NCBI GenBank assembly: GCA_019359675.1 | Contig: JAHHGX010000079.1 | Span: 62,001 to 126,000 of the forward strand | Origin: Calothrix sp. FI2-JRJ7 | GTDB lineage: Bacteria > Cyanobacteriota > Cyanobacteriia > Cyanobacteriales > Nostocaceae | Direction of reading: 5' to 3' | DNA: 64,000 bases | Part shown: positions 45,195 through 54,019 of the stretch, one piece after another | Layout of the letters: every line of letters begins with the position of its first letter | Numbering within the stretch: the stretch's first letter is position 1 | Notes under the pieces: generated by a model | Seen by the model: the letters and a program-made list of their open reading frames with translations, nothing else | What the model was told of the DNA's origin: nothing | Database searches by the model: none | Program-made: the position numbers and the translations under genes

Positions 45195-45680
45195 ATGCAA
45201 AACCTAATCCTTTATGCGCTTTGCGTTGGGTCTATTATCAGTCTTACTGCTGGATTAACTAACAATTTATCTTATAGTCAAATTCATTCTGAAGCATCAA
45301 GCGATAGTGGCGCCACACAAATATTCACGTCCACTACAAGTGAACAATCAAATTCTGCATCTATCCAAAGAAGTAGTTTAAGTCTAAGTGCTGCAAATTT
45401 AAAACAACCTCAAATTCTAAAAATAAATGCACCAAGCGCGCGGTTACAAGGCGAAATATCCGTTAACGGTAAAGTTGTACAGCGTTTGAACGACAGCAGT
45501 AGTAAGCTAGATTTATCACCGTATTTATCTGTCGGTCAGCAAAAAATTGAAATTTCAGTCCAATATTCACCACCAACTGCTGCGGTCAGCGTAGAAGTAC
45601 AAGGTTCAGGCAATAACATTTCGCAACAAACTAGCGGCAGCGGCACATTAAACTATACTCTAGATTTGGACATCCAGTAA
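45195..45680 (+). CDS. Secreted protein of unknown function
   Basis: A 161-residue protein. A hydrophobic N-terminus (LILYALCVGSIISLTAGL) is followed by a Ser/Thr/Gln-rich stretch. Then comes a beta-rich domain (ARLQGEISVNGKVVQRLNDS and LSVGQQKIEISVQYSPPTAA) that resembles carbohydrate-binding or adhesin-like folds, without a certain match. The last part is VQGSGNNISQQTSGSGTLNY, with the same Gly/Asn/Gln flavour as the upstream genes. It closes the cluster of four small secreted proteins. Followed by a TGGGATGGGCATCCC-type hairpin repeat at about 45731-45757. Confidence 0.65.
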   Translation: MQNLILYALCVGSIISLTAGLTNNLSYSQIHSEASSDSGATQIFTSTTSEQSNSASIQRSSLSLSAANLKQPQILKINAPSARLQGEISVNGKVVQRLNDSSSKLDLSPYLSVGQQKIEISVQYSPPTAAVSVEVQGSGNNISQQTSGSGTLNYTLDLDIQ

Positions 45681-45818
45681 AAGTTAAGTATCTAAAATTA
45701 CCATTATCTTGTAAGCTGAATAACATTATCTTGTGGGATGGGCATCCCTGCCCGTCCCAATTTTAAATGAGTTTGTGAACCACGGTTCACATTTACCCCA
45801 CAAATTCCTCCATTGCCA

Positions 45819-46358
45819 TCAACAAGAATACCTTTCGGTTTTGCTGAAATTAACGGTCGCTTGAAATTGTGCTTCGAGCGATGTACGAGTTAGCAGGTCA
45901 GATACAGACCAAATTAGAAACTTGTTTGGCGCCATCACAAAATCTTGATAGCGATGAGTCACAACTGCGTAGAATTCTTGATACATGGCACACGCATATT
46001 CCACTGCTGACTCAAAATCTTGAATAGGTGACAAACGTGCTTGCTGAAGGACATTTTTATCAACTGTACAAACGTCAACTTTTTCTTTCAACCAATCAAT
46101 CACAACTTGAGCTATGTGTGAATTTTGGAATCTATTTGCATAAGCGCATATTTTCTCCCATCCAAAATCTGTAACATACATTTTTATCAAGGGTTGCGCT
46201 TGGTCAAATAATTCACTAATATCTTCTAATAGCTGGTTTCTGTTCATTAGTAATTCGAGTATTAAATCAGCATCAACCAATATCCCAATCACAGTTAAAT
46301 CCCCCGATTGAAAAACAAATACGTTTATTATGTCTATAAAAGCATTGATATTTCTCAA
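45819..46358 (-). CDS. PIN-domain protein of cyanobacterial type
   Basis: A 179-residue protein. After a ~25-residue leader (NAFIDIINVFVFQSGDLTVI) the PIN motif starts with ILVDADLILELLMNR (first acidic site), with FESAVEYACAMYQEFYAVVT and HRYQDFV further on, which carry later acidic and structural residues. PIN domains are metal-dependent RNases, usually the toxin of VapBC pairs. No small antitoxin gene is seen next to it, and this subfamily is common in cyanobacteria as a stand-alone gene. Start ATG at 46358. The gap 46359-46670 has no recognisable gene. Confidence 0.7.
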   Translation of the reverse strand: MRNINAFIDIINVFVFQSGDLTVIGILVDADLILELLMNRNQLLEDISELFDQAQPLIKMYVTDFGWEKICAYANRFQNSHIAQVVIDWLKEKVDVCTVDKNVLQQARLSPIQDFESAVEYACAMYQEFYAVVTHRYQDFVMAPNKFLIWSVSDLLTRTSLEAQFQATVNFSKTERYSC

Positions 46359-46670
46359 TGCTTTCTTACATTCCTACATGTAACTTATATACAAATCCAA
46401 AAGAACTTATTTCAGATTGGCGCTCACTAAAGGGCTACTATTTCACATCCAAGCATCTACATATTTATCGGCTTTTGTCAATCTGATACACAGTAATCAC
46501 TTCATACGTTACTGCTCTTACTTGAAACGACGAAGCATATTTCCATCAGTTCCGAAGCTCGCAATAATAATTATGTTTAATTCAAGTTTTTATGCAGTTG
46601 AATATCAACAAAAATGTGAAGAAATATATCATATATTTTTTTCAAGTACTAACAATGTTGGATTTGTTAC

Positions 46671-48005
46671 CTAACTTTTTGGTTTAAGCATTAAATAAAA
46701 TAGTTGTCCATGACCAACAGTAACACCCGCGCGTTCGGCTGCAACCTTTCCTGCACCAACAAAGTAATCAACTCTGCCAGCACCTTTAATGGCACCACCT
46801 GCATCTTGGTCGAGTACATAGCGACTAACAACACGGTGTTCCATTTGACCTTGAGTATTAGGAAAAGGAAGGTATGCACGAATTAATGCCAAGGCACCTG
46901 GTGGCATAAGTGATTTATCAGTAGCAATCGAACGGTCGGTCGTAAGAGTGGCTTGAGTAGAACCAGTTGCAGTAACACCATGATTTTCCTTAAAGAATAC
47001 AAAACTAGGGTCACGCGGAATATAAACATTTAATTTCTGCGGATATTTATGAAAATAATCCAAAATCTTAGGCATCGTCATACCCTCCAAGGGTAATTTT
47101 CCATCGTCAGCAAGTGCTTTACCAATGCTTTTATAATTTTGAGCGATGCTGGCAGCATAACCCACCGTAGTCTCAGTACCATCGGTAAGATGAAGTCTTG
47201 CGGAACCTTGAATTTGCATCATGTAAGGTTCAAGACGGTCGCGGAACCAAAATATTTCTAGTCCACGTAATTTACTTTTAGAAGCTTGTAAACCATCTGC
47301 ACCTTCTAAGTCAACACGTTTAGGATGAGGTCTAGGCCAAGAGTCTAAGTCGGGTGGTTCACGATAAATAGGATAACGAAATTCAGCGGTACGTGTGCGA
47401 CTAGCTTCATATATAGGTTCATAATACGAAGTAAACAGTACCCCTCCCTTTTTATCGTGACCAATTGACTGGTAAAGCACAAACTCATTTCTTATTGCAG
47501 CATTGAGTTGTTTAGCTGATTTGCTCGTTTGTACCAACTGCCGAAACCTTTGTAAGCTAGCGATTACACGAGCGCGCGTGATACTAGTTACTGGATAATT
47601 TTCATATGCAGCTTGAGCTTGGGGAGATTGTAAGTACTTTAAACTTTGGTCTATCGACGCTATCAAACCTTTTTGGTCTTTAATAGGTTCGTTTTCACCC
47701 CAAATTTGATTATCTAAACACGAAGCATCACCCTCGCAACAAGTAAGATGTGGTCTAGCTACAAGTACAGGGCGCCGTTTTGATATATTTGGTTGACTTT
47801 TAACTTGTTTTGCAGCTTGAGATAAATTCCACTTTTTTAGCTGACATTGTTGTGGAGCAAGCGCTAAACGTCCCAAAGGTTGTATAAGTAATACATAAGT
47901 TAGTACAAATACAGGTAAGCTTAAAGCAACAGCAATAAGTATTTTTACTGACTTTGGCTTAACTAACTCTCGAAACTTTGCTTTAGATTCACTCTTAATG
48001 CTCAT
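46671..48005 (-). CDS. mltA: Membrane-bound lytic transglycosylase A
   Basis: A 444-residue protein with an N-terminal TM anchor (ILIAVALSLPVFVLTYVLLI). The MltA barrel follows, with GVLFTSYYEPIYEASRTRTA, FRYPIYREPPD and the SARLHLTDGTETTVGYAA stretch. It ends in a 3D domain, YVLDQDAGGAIKGAGRVDYF then VGAGKVAAERAG, where the DxD-like Asp residues form the active site. It cuts peptidoglycan glycan strands with formation of 1,6-anhydro ends and acts at the periplasmic face of the wall. Length is usual for cyanobacterial MltA. ATG at 48005. Confidence 0.92.
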   Translation of the reverse strand: MSIKSESKAKFRELVKPKSVKILIAVALSLPVFVLTYVLLIQPLGRLALAPQQCQLKKWNLSQAAKQVKSQPNISKRRPVLVARPHLTCCEGDASCLDNQIWGENEPIKDQKGLIASIDQSLKYLQSPQAQAAYENYPVTSITRARVIASLQRFRQLVQTSKSAKQLNAAIRNEFVLYQSIGHDKKGGVLFTSYYEPIYEASRTRTAEFRYPIYREPPDLDSWPRPHPKRVDLEGADGLQASKSKLRGLEIFWFRDRLEPYMMQIQGSARLHLTDGTETTVGYAASIAQNYKSIGKALADDGKLPLEGMTMPKILDYFHKYPQKLNVYIPRDPSFVFFKENHGVTATGSTQATLTTDRSIATDKSLMPPGALALIRAYLPFPNTQGQMEHRVVSRYVLDQDAGGAIKGAGRVDYFVGAGKVAAERAGVTVGHGQLFYLMLKPKS

Positions 48006-48200
48006 GAAACGCCCTACTTCAAATATAAAATATAAAATTCATTAAGAATTCTAAAGCCTTACAGTTAGAAAAACGACATTTTTTTACTTGATAATTTACG
48101 TAGAACAGAGACAAAAAGAAACTGTATATCTATACACGATGGCACCAAGCTTAATTATGCCTTCATCAACCGATATTGTTACATTTCGTAATACTCGCTA

Positions 48201-48318
48201 GTCATGCTGAGGTACGTTAACGCAGTTTTCCCGTTATCCGCAGGATACAGGATATCCCGAAGGGTAGGGTAGCATCTACACCCATGTCATGCTGAGGTAC
48301 GTTAACGCAGTTTTCCCG
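48201..48318. repeat. Direct repeat of a 33 bp segment
   Basis: GTCATGCTGAGGTACGTTAA followed by CGCAGTTTTCCCG is present at 48201-48233 and again at 48286-48318. Each copy is followed by a variant of GGGTAGCATCTA. It is intergenic; function not known. Confidence 0.8.
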
Positions 48319-48439
48319 CAGGGTAGCATCTAAAAGATTTTTATGTTGTTTAAAAGTAAAGTTATAAACCGTTTTTAGATAAACATGTATTATCAAGTAG
48401 CGACTGTTACATTATTCTTTCTTAAGATAAGTAATACAA

Positions 48440-49089
48440 ATGAATAAAACATTCAAGATATCTTACTCGTGGGAAAAGTTAAGCGAGTCTGATTATTTTT
48501 TTGAGATAGTAGATGCCACTAAAATATTTACATCCTTAAGCTACAGGACTTACGCATAAAATCCTAGAAACCCGGTTTCTTCTTTGAAATCTGTTATAGA
48601 AATGACGATTTTGCGTAGAAACCGGGTTTCTTAGCGTAAGTCCTGAGCTATTTTCTTTCGCTTTACAAAGGGCAATTTATTGTCAGTGTTCAGGAACATG
48701 ATGCTTGCTTCGACTTGCGTCCTGACCTATCTACTATATTTGAAGATATTCCTCTTGTATTGTCCCAACTCACAAAAGATACACACTCACCAGTCGAGTT
48801 TGACTTTTTTGAACAGGGTACGGATGTGGGAATGTTTATGGAGCGTCAAGGTAATACCATTAAAGTTCGTTTTGAGACAAGTGGCGCCTCTGCTATGAGG
48901 TTTCAGTTTTTGCCAGATACCAGTATATCAGTTTCAGCATGGGAATTTTTAGCACAGTGGCTCCAATTTATTAAAACGATAATAGATGCTTTAGTGGAAC
49001 TTCAACCAGAGCTTGTTTTGGATGAAAGTTACAAAGAGTATGTCACAAGTCTAAAGGTTGTGGAAGAACATATTTCAATACGAATTTAG
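48440..49089 (+). pseudogene. Unknown gene split by a 102 bp MITE
   Basis: From the ATG at 48440 the frame reads MNKTFKISYSWEKLSESDYF then FEIVDATKIFTSLS and hits a TAA at 48557-48559 inside a repeat. The 3' part (48651-49089) reads LSLYKGQFIVSVQEHDACFD then LRPDLSTIFEDIPLVLSQL and continues to VEEHISIRI. Removing the element plus one copy of its AGCTA duplication joins the two parts in frame, giving 180 codons. An in-frame TTG at 48715 could still give a 124-residue remnant. The family is not recognised; there is no signal peptide and the intact protein would be soluble and acidic. Confidence 0.8.
48544..48645. mobile_element. 102 bp MITE, full-length GAAACC family member
   Basis: Terminal inverted repeats CAGGACTTACGC (48544-48555) and GCGTAAGTCCTG (48634-48645) are perfect 12-mers. 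Flanking AGCTA (48539-48543 and 48646-48650) is a 5 bp target duplication. Inside, AGAAACCCGGTTTCTT and AGAAACCGGGTTTCTTA form a second, inner palindrome pair around GAAATCTGTTAT and ATTTTGCGTAG. The inner part matches the repeats at 3007, 6948, 17329, 34739, 36142, 44609 and 52559. It carries no gene, so it would depend on a transposase encoded elsewhere. Confidence 0.88.
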
Positions 49090-49114
49090 ATTTATTGTGA
49101 TAAACAACATAACA

Positions 49115-49144
49115 AAAAGCCCAGCTTTAATTGACTGGGCTTTT
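49115..49144 (+). terminator. Rho-independent terminator
   Basis: AAAAGCCCAG (49115-49124) pairs with CTGGGCTTTT (49135-49144), giving a stem followed by a short T run, 26 bp past the stop of the broken gene. Confidence 0.75.
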
Positions 49145-49332
49145 GTGGAGTAAGTCTCCAAGGTTACATATAGAAGTTCAGTATAGTTTTGTTTAACTTG
49201 ATTAGTACTACCATTGCTAAGAGGGTAGTTTCGGAAAAGAAGAAAAATATTTTTATCGTTGGATTGATGACTGCACAGGCGCTCTCCTGCCTGTGCTACA
49301 TTTACGTGTGGTGTGCATTGTTAGGGAAAATT

Positions 49333-50331
49333 ATGAAAGCTGTTGTGATGACTGCACCTGGTAATCCTGAAGTGCTGCAATTACTAGATTTACCATTGCC
49401 TTCTCTTGGTAGTAGAGAACTATTAGTTAAGCTAAAAGCTGCTGGTGTTAACCCTATTGATACTAAGCTTAGAGGTCGCGGTACTTTTTTTCCAGATAAA
49501 ATGCCTGCGGTTCTTGGTTGTGATGGTGCGGGTGTTGTGGAAGAAGTAGGCGCCAACGTAAGTAAGTTTCGTGTGGGTGATGAGGTATATTTTTGTAATG
49601 GTGGGTTAGGGGGACATCAAGGTAACTACGCAGAATATACAACAGTAGACGAACGCTTTGCTGCGCGTAAACCTAAATATGCTAGTTTTGCAGAAGCTGC
49701 TGCGGCGCCTTTAGTATTAATTACAGCTTGGGAAGCTTTGTACGAACGGGGAAGACTCTCGCCAAATGAACGAGTATTAGTTCATGCTGGTGCTGGAGGT
49801 GTTGGACATGTGGCAATACAACTTGCCAAACTTAAAGGCGCCAGCGTTTGCACTACAATAAGTTCACAAGAAAAAGCACGCTATACTCAAGAACTCGGCG
49901 CTGATTTAGCAATAGACTATAAACAAAACGATTTTGTTAAAGCAGTATTAGACTGGACTAACGGTGAAGGAGTTGACGTAGCATTTGATACTGTTGGTGG
50001 AGACACTCTACAAAAATCTTTTCCAGCGGTGCGAGTATATGGTGATGTAGTCACAATTTTGGAACCAGATAAAAATACTGTATGGAAAGTCGCGCGTAAC
50101 CGCAACCTACGTATTAGTTTAGAGTTGATGCTCACGCCCATGTTACAAGGAATGATAGAAACGCAGCAGCATCAAGCCGAAATATTAGAACAATGTGCTA
50201 CTTGGATAGATGAAGGTAAGCTTAAAATTGACGCGCGTCATCAATTTAAATTATCTGAAGCAGCAAAAGCTCATGAGTTACTCGAAACAGGGTCAATCAC
50301 AGGTAAAATTATCCTACTGACCGAATCATAG
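49333..50331 (+). CDS. Quinone oxidoreductase-type, zinc-independent alcohol dehydrogenase family
   Basis: A 332-residue MDR protein. Seen: MKAVVMTAPGNPEVLQLLDL, a GVNPIDTKLRGRG stretch, LGCDGAGVVEEVGANVSKFR, the NADP-binding VLVHAGAGGVGHVAIQLAKL (AxxGGVG) and the ending LLETGSITGKIIL. The zinc ligands of ADHs are absent, so it belongs to the NADPH:quinone reductase / zeta-crystallin-like branch. An in-frame start at 49189 would add a 48-residue hydrophobic leader coded partly by a GCACAGGCG repeat, so the ATG at 49333 is chosen. The substrate is unknown. A 16 bp gap separates it from the pentapeptide gene, so the two may be co-transcribed. Confidence 0.88.
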   Translation: MKAVVMTAPGNPEVLQLLDLPLPSLGSRELLVKLKAAGVNPIDTKLRGRGTFFPDKMPAVLGCDGAGVVEEVGANVSKFRVGDEVYFCNGGLGGHQGNYAEYTTVDERFAARKPKYASFAEAAAAPLVLITAWEALYERGRLSPNERVLVHAGAGGVGHVAIQLAKLKGASVCTTISSQEKARYTQELGADLAIDYKQNDFVKAVLDWTNGEGVDVAFDTVGGDTLQKSFPAVRVYGDVVTILEPDKNTVWKVARNRNLRISLELMLTPMLQGMIETQQHQAEILEQCATWIDEGKLKIDARHQFKLSEAAKAHELLETGSITGKIILLTES

Positions 50332-50347
50332 AAGATTAGCATCGCAT

Positions 50348-52558
50348 TTGAGTAACTACACAAAAGTCCAGCATCCAGTAATAACAATATTATTAGCCAG
50401 CGCGCTTACCGCTACTTTCTGGTTTATTGGGTTATTTTATATACCTACTTCTCAAGCTCAATCGCAATTAGAACGCACTCCGCTAACTTCAGAAATTCTA
50501 CAACAGCGAGTTCATAACCCAATTTTACGCGAAGGTAATCCTACCGTAGATTTACGGGAAATGACGATAGATTTACGACCAGATAATGCAGCTTTTCGCG
50601 ATGAATTTTATCAAACGCTACGAAAGGAAATAGAGAAGACAGGCGCCAAACCATTCGGTCTAGATTTAAGTAACTCATTAATTCAAGGTGATTTTATCGG
50701 TAGCGACTTGGGACTGCGAACCACAATTTACGCCCAAGCAATTTCTCCAACTTTTACTCCGAGTGAACAAGAACAACTGCAACAGCTACGCGACGTATGT
50801 TTAAAATCACTGAGTATAGGATTCCCAAGTGCAAAAGATTGTAGATCGTTATTACGTCAAGAACCAAATATATCTACTGTAGAGAGCGTTTTTCGCTCGG
50901 CACTCATTATGCAGCAAACGCGGTTTAATGGCGCCGTCCAGTTTGCTAATACATTTTTTCTTCAACCCATTGATGCTCAAGGCGCCGTTTTTAACCAATC
51001 TGTAAATTTTACAGAAGCTCGGTTTGGTAGTACCGTCAGCTTTGCTAATGCGACTTTTCGTAAAGATATTCAGCTATTAAATAGTATATTTTTTAATAAA
51101 GTAGATTTAAAGCAAGCGCAATTCCAGGAAGCTGCTTATTTTCAAGATAGTAGTTTTTCTCTTAGCGCTAACTTTAAAGATGCTATTTTTCGCTCTTTGG
51201 TAAGGTTTAACCGCGCACGCTTTGGTGGGAATGCTGATTTCTCGCAGGTTCGGTTTCTCGGTCAGGTACAGTTTACCGCAGCAGATTTTAATGAATTCCT
51301 TTTACTAACCGAAGCAGCATTCGAGCAAGCTGTAACGTTTCGCGAAGCTAGATTTTATCAACCTGTGACACTAAGAGGCGCCAGCATTCTTAATATAGCT
51401 GACTTCAGCGATGCTATTTTTGCCAGAAATGCTTATTTAAACGTATCAGGACTAGCGTTCAACTCAAATAGCGCTAAAATTTTAGGGAATCCTGGTGAAA
51501 TAGGGAAAATGCTTTATGTGTCATCTTTACAAGGAAATCAAAATGTATTACGGAATTTAATGCAAAATTTCCGCTCGTTGCAGCAAATTAGCGACATTAA
51601 CCAGCTTGAATATACTAAGCAACAATTACGGTTTATAGAATTGAGTCGGCGATTATTTGGTACAAATATAAATAAAGCCTCTACAGAAAAATTAAAAAGT
51701 CTAGGTTTAACACAACTTCAAATAGAAGCAATTATTAATCGTCGTCAACAAGAGCAATTTCGGAACCAAAGCGAACTGTTAGAACTACCCGAAATAGATT
51801 TTGAGACATATATTAGAATACGTGACCAAATAATCGTCGATGAACCTTTGTTACTTGGTGGATGGTTATTAACAGCGTGGAGTTGGTTATTTATTGCCGT
51901 GTTGTTATTACTATCAGGTTACGGTACACAAGTTTGGTTAGTATTTGGTGTTGGCGCCATCGCTATAGCTTACTTCGGATTATTATATTGGCTTATCGAT
52001 AAATATAGGCGCCTGCGTCCAGTTCCAATAGTTCCAACTTGTTATGAAACAAGCTGGATATTAACATCCTATTGTATATTCACATCTATCGGATTACTTG
52101 CTATTTTTCGCAACGCCGAACAACCTTGGTTTACATTAGGGTGTTTAGTATTAATAATTTTACCTATACCTTTAATACTACTAGCCAGACTTTACCAAAT
52201 AGGGCGTTTTCATAACAAAATGGACGTATCCTATTTTACCGAAGATGGCACATTACGTCAGTTGCGTTTGTTAATTGGGCGCCTGCCTGTAATACCCAGA
52301 AACCCATCATTTCGCGAAAGATACATGCCCATATTATGGGACAAACGCTGGAATTGGTTGAATTATTACGACTTTAGCCTAAATAATTTAATGCGATTAG
52401 GCTTTAATGATATTCGTCTACGTGATGAATGTCTCCCAGGAATTATATCAAGCTTGGCATGGTTCCAATGGAGTTTAGGAGTACTTTATATAACTTTACT
52501 CTTATGGACACTATCACGCGCAATCCCAGGGCTTAATTTATTAATTTATTTGAAGTAA
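50348..52558 (+). CDS. Pentapeptide-repeat / helix-hairpin-helix membrane protein
   Basis: A 736-residue protein of unusual composition. Residues 1-38 are a signal or anchor segment. Residues ~185-365 form pentapeptide-like repeats with a central Phe (FANTFF, FNQSVNFTEARF, FRSLVRFNRARF, FTAADF). Residues ~438-490 resemble a helix-hairpin-helix (INKASTEKLKSLGLTQLQIE) as in ComEA-like proteins. The C-terminal third has about five TM helices (first two near 505-550) and an RxxR-rich loop. TTG start at 50348, 16 bp past the previous stop. Pentapeptide proteins have no single role; the coupling with HhH and a membrane part is not one I know, so no function is given. Confidence 0.7.
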   Translation: MSNYTKVQHPVITILLASALTATFWFIGLFYIPTSQAQSQLERTPLTSEILQQRVHNPILREGNPTVDLREMTIDLRPDNAAFRDEFYQTLRKEIEKTGAKPFGLDLSNSLIQGDFIGSDLGLRTTIYAQAISPTFTPSEQEQLQQLRDVCLKSLSIGFPSAKDCRSLLRQEPNISTVESVFRSALIMQQTRFNGAVQFANTFFLQPIDAQGAVFNQSVNFTEARFGSTVSFANATFRKDIQLLNSIFFNKVDLKQAQFQEAAYFQDSSFSLSANFKDAIFRSLVRFNRARFGGNADFSQVRFLGQVQFTAADFNEFLLLTEAAFEQAVTFREARFYQPVTLRGASILNIADFSDAIFARNAYLNVSGLAFNSNSAKILGNPGEIGKMLYVSSLQGNQNVLRNLMQNFRSLQQISDINQLEYTKQQLRFIELSRRLFGTNINKASTEKLKSLGLTQLQIEAIINRRQQEQFRNQSELLELPEIDFETYIRIRDQIIVDEPLLLGGWLLTAWSWLFIAVLLLLSGYGTQVWLVFGVGAIAIAYFGLLYWLIDKYRRLRPVPIVPTCYETSWILTSYCIFTSIGLLAIFRNAEQPWFTLGCLVLIILPIPLILLARLYQIGRFHNKMDVSYFTEDGTLRQLRLLIGRLPVIPRNPSFRERYMPILWDKRWNWLNYYDFSLNNLMRLGFNDIRLRDECLPGIISSLAWFQWSLGVLYITLLLWTLSRAIPGLNLLIYLK

Positions 52559-52626
52559 AGAAACCTGGTTTCTACGCAAAATTGTTATTTTTATTCCATG
52601 CCATCAACAAAGAAACCAGGTTTCTA
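52559..52626. repeat. GAAACC-family MITE core, inverted orientation
   Basis: AGAAACCTGGTTTCTACGCA and AAAGAAACCAGGTTTCTA are the two halves; the family middle is in reverse direction (TACGCAAAATTGTTATTTT). It starts right at the stop codon of the pentapeptide gene and may terminate it. Confidence 0.75.
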
Positions 52627-52738
52627 ATAAAACATGTTCTTTTAAAATAAAGTTTACTTAAAGATATATTCTTATATTTTCCAAAGATATAATAATATTA
52701 GATACTGATTTAAACAGGGTTTGTTATTCTCTAATACA

Positions 52739-53425
52739 ATGAGAAGAGATACAATTTTCTATCAATTATTCTAACTAGTTCCAAGCGTTTTATTTGAACT
52801 AATTGGTGAAGATGCGTCAAAGTACGATAGCTACGAATTTTGAACTAGAGAGGTTAATACCAATTCTGCATAAAGTTGCGCCAAATAAATCCCGTAGAGG
52901 TTGACATGTCAATCTCTACAGTCAGGGATAAAGCGCATCTTCATCGAGAAACGGTATAAAGAGCTATCGTTTCGTTTTGATGGCATATATTTACCCGTCA
53001 CCAATGATTTAGAAAAACTCATTTACTTTGTTGAAGTGCAATACCGTAAGCGAGATAGCTTCTACTGGGACTTATTTGGAGAGATAGGATTATACAACAG
53101 TCAATACCAGCCTAAACAAGATTGGCGTGCAGTTGCAATATTTGCCAAAGAAAGCTTTGACCCAGGCCCACTAAAACAGTATCAAGAGTTTTTCGATAGC
53201 GGACGTGTGTCAATTGTGTACTTAGATAAGCTCTCACAATCTTCACCCTCATCCCTTGGGTTAGGAATGATAGAATTAGTACAAGAGCCAGAAACAAACG
53301 CTGGCAACAAAGCTAGAGAGCTAGCACAACAAACCAGGCAGCAAGTAACATCCTTTGAAACGCAAGATAAAATCTTGGAGCTAATCGATAAAATACTAGT
53401 ATATAAATTTCCTCAACTTAACTAA
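52739..53425 (+). pseudogene. Decayed DUF2887 / Rpn-type nuclease gene
   Basis: From the ATG at 52739 the frame reads MRRDTIFYQLF, then TAA (52772-52774), then LVPSVLFELIGEDASKYDSY EF and TGA (52841-52843), exactly the N-terminal style of the family. About 80 bp of repeat-like DNA (including the hairpin TAGAGGTTGACATGTCAATC) interrupts. The family then resumes with KELSFRFDGIYLP, FVEVQYRKRDSFYWDLFGEI, LYNSQYQPKQDWRAVAIF and SVVYLDK-like VSIVYLDKLS up to ILVYKFPQLN, where a stop cuts off the usual C-terminal part. A 174-residue frame from TTG at 52901 may still be translated. I infer an inactive gene with two stops, an insertion and a lost 3' end. Confidence 0.75.
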
Positions 53426-53435
53426 CAATAAAATC

Positions 53436-53927
53436 ATGCTTAAAAAACTCTTAAGTCCATGTAGCGGCGCCCACACATGGCATTTACTAAATTTAACATT
53501 AGGGATTGGCGCCACATTAGCTATAGCGTCTCCATCATTTGCCCAATCAACAATTATTTACCAACGCACCAATACTTACGATAATTACACTTACCCCCAT
53601 GTTACCCAGTATATCTACGGTAGCCCAATTCCTACTCCTTACCCTGTAAACCCGATTGGAGGACAAAGTTTATTTCCACCCAAGACTAATTTATTTGAGC
53701 AAAATCCCACGAATAGTTTATTCCCTAACAATCCTAGTAATAACATTTTGTTTCCAGAAGTTAGGGTATACAGGCGCCCACATGTTAGGCAGTATGTTAA
53801 TGAATCTACCTTGGTTAATCCGGTGTTGGTAAACCCTAATATTCGGAACTCGACTATTATCAACCCAACAATAATTAATAATCCTTATTATCGGCGCCAG
53901 CCAAGAAGGTTTATGTATAAATATTGA
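53436..53927 (+). CDS. Secreted protein rich in Asn, Pro and Tyr
   Basis: A 163-residue protein. Signal peptide (LLNLTLGIGATLAIASPSFA) then a low-complexity mature part with NTYDNYTYPHVTQYIYGSPI, PTNSLFPNNPSNNILFPE and VNPVLVNPNIRNSTIINPTI, and a basic end YYRRQPRRFMYKY. The alternating Asn/Pro/Ile runs suggest an extended or beta-solenoid-like form. It resembles no family I know. It lies 10 bp after the decayed DUF2887 frame. Confidence 0.6.
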   Translation: MLKKLLSPCSGAHTWHLLNLTLGIGATLAIASPSFAQSTIIYQRTNTYDNYTYPHVTQYIYGSPIPTPYPVNPIGGQSLFPPKTNLFEQNPTNSLFPNNPSNNILFPEVRVYRRPHVRQYVNESTLVNPVLVNPNIRNSTIINPTIINNPYYRRQPRRFMYKY

Positions 53928-53934
53928 TGGATTG

Positions 53935-54019
53935 TAGGTTGGGTGGAGCGCAAGTGCGGAACCCAACACAACATAAATATTCGTCGATTGTTAGGTTCCG
54001 TTCCTCCACCCAACCTACT
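53935..54019. repeat. Long intergenic inverted repeat at the argB 3' end
   Basis: GTAGGTTGGGTGGA (53935-53948) pairs with TCCACCCAACCTAC (54006-54019). An inner pair GGAACCCAAC / GTTAGGTTCC lies within. The argB stop codon (54015-54017) sits inside the right arm, so the element forms the end of that gene and can terminate it and the secreted-protein gene on the other strand. Confidence 0.75.

Noticed and set aside
45819-46358. VapBC toxin-antitoxin pair
   Set aside because: The PIN protein is present but no small antitoxin gene could be found on either side.
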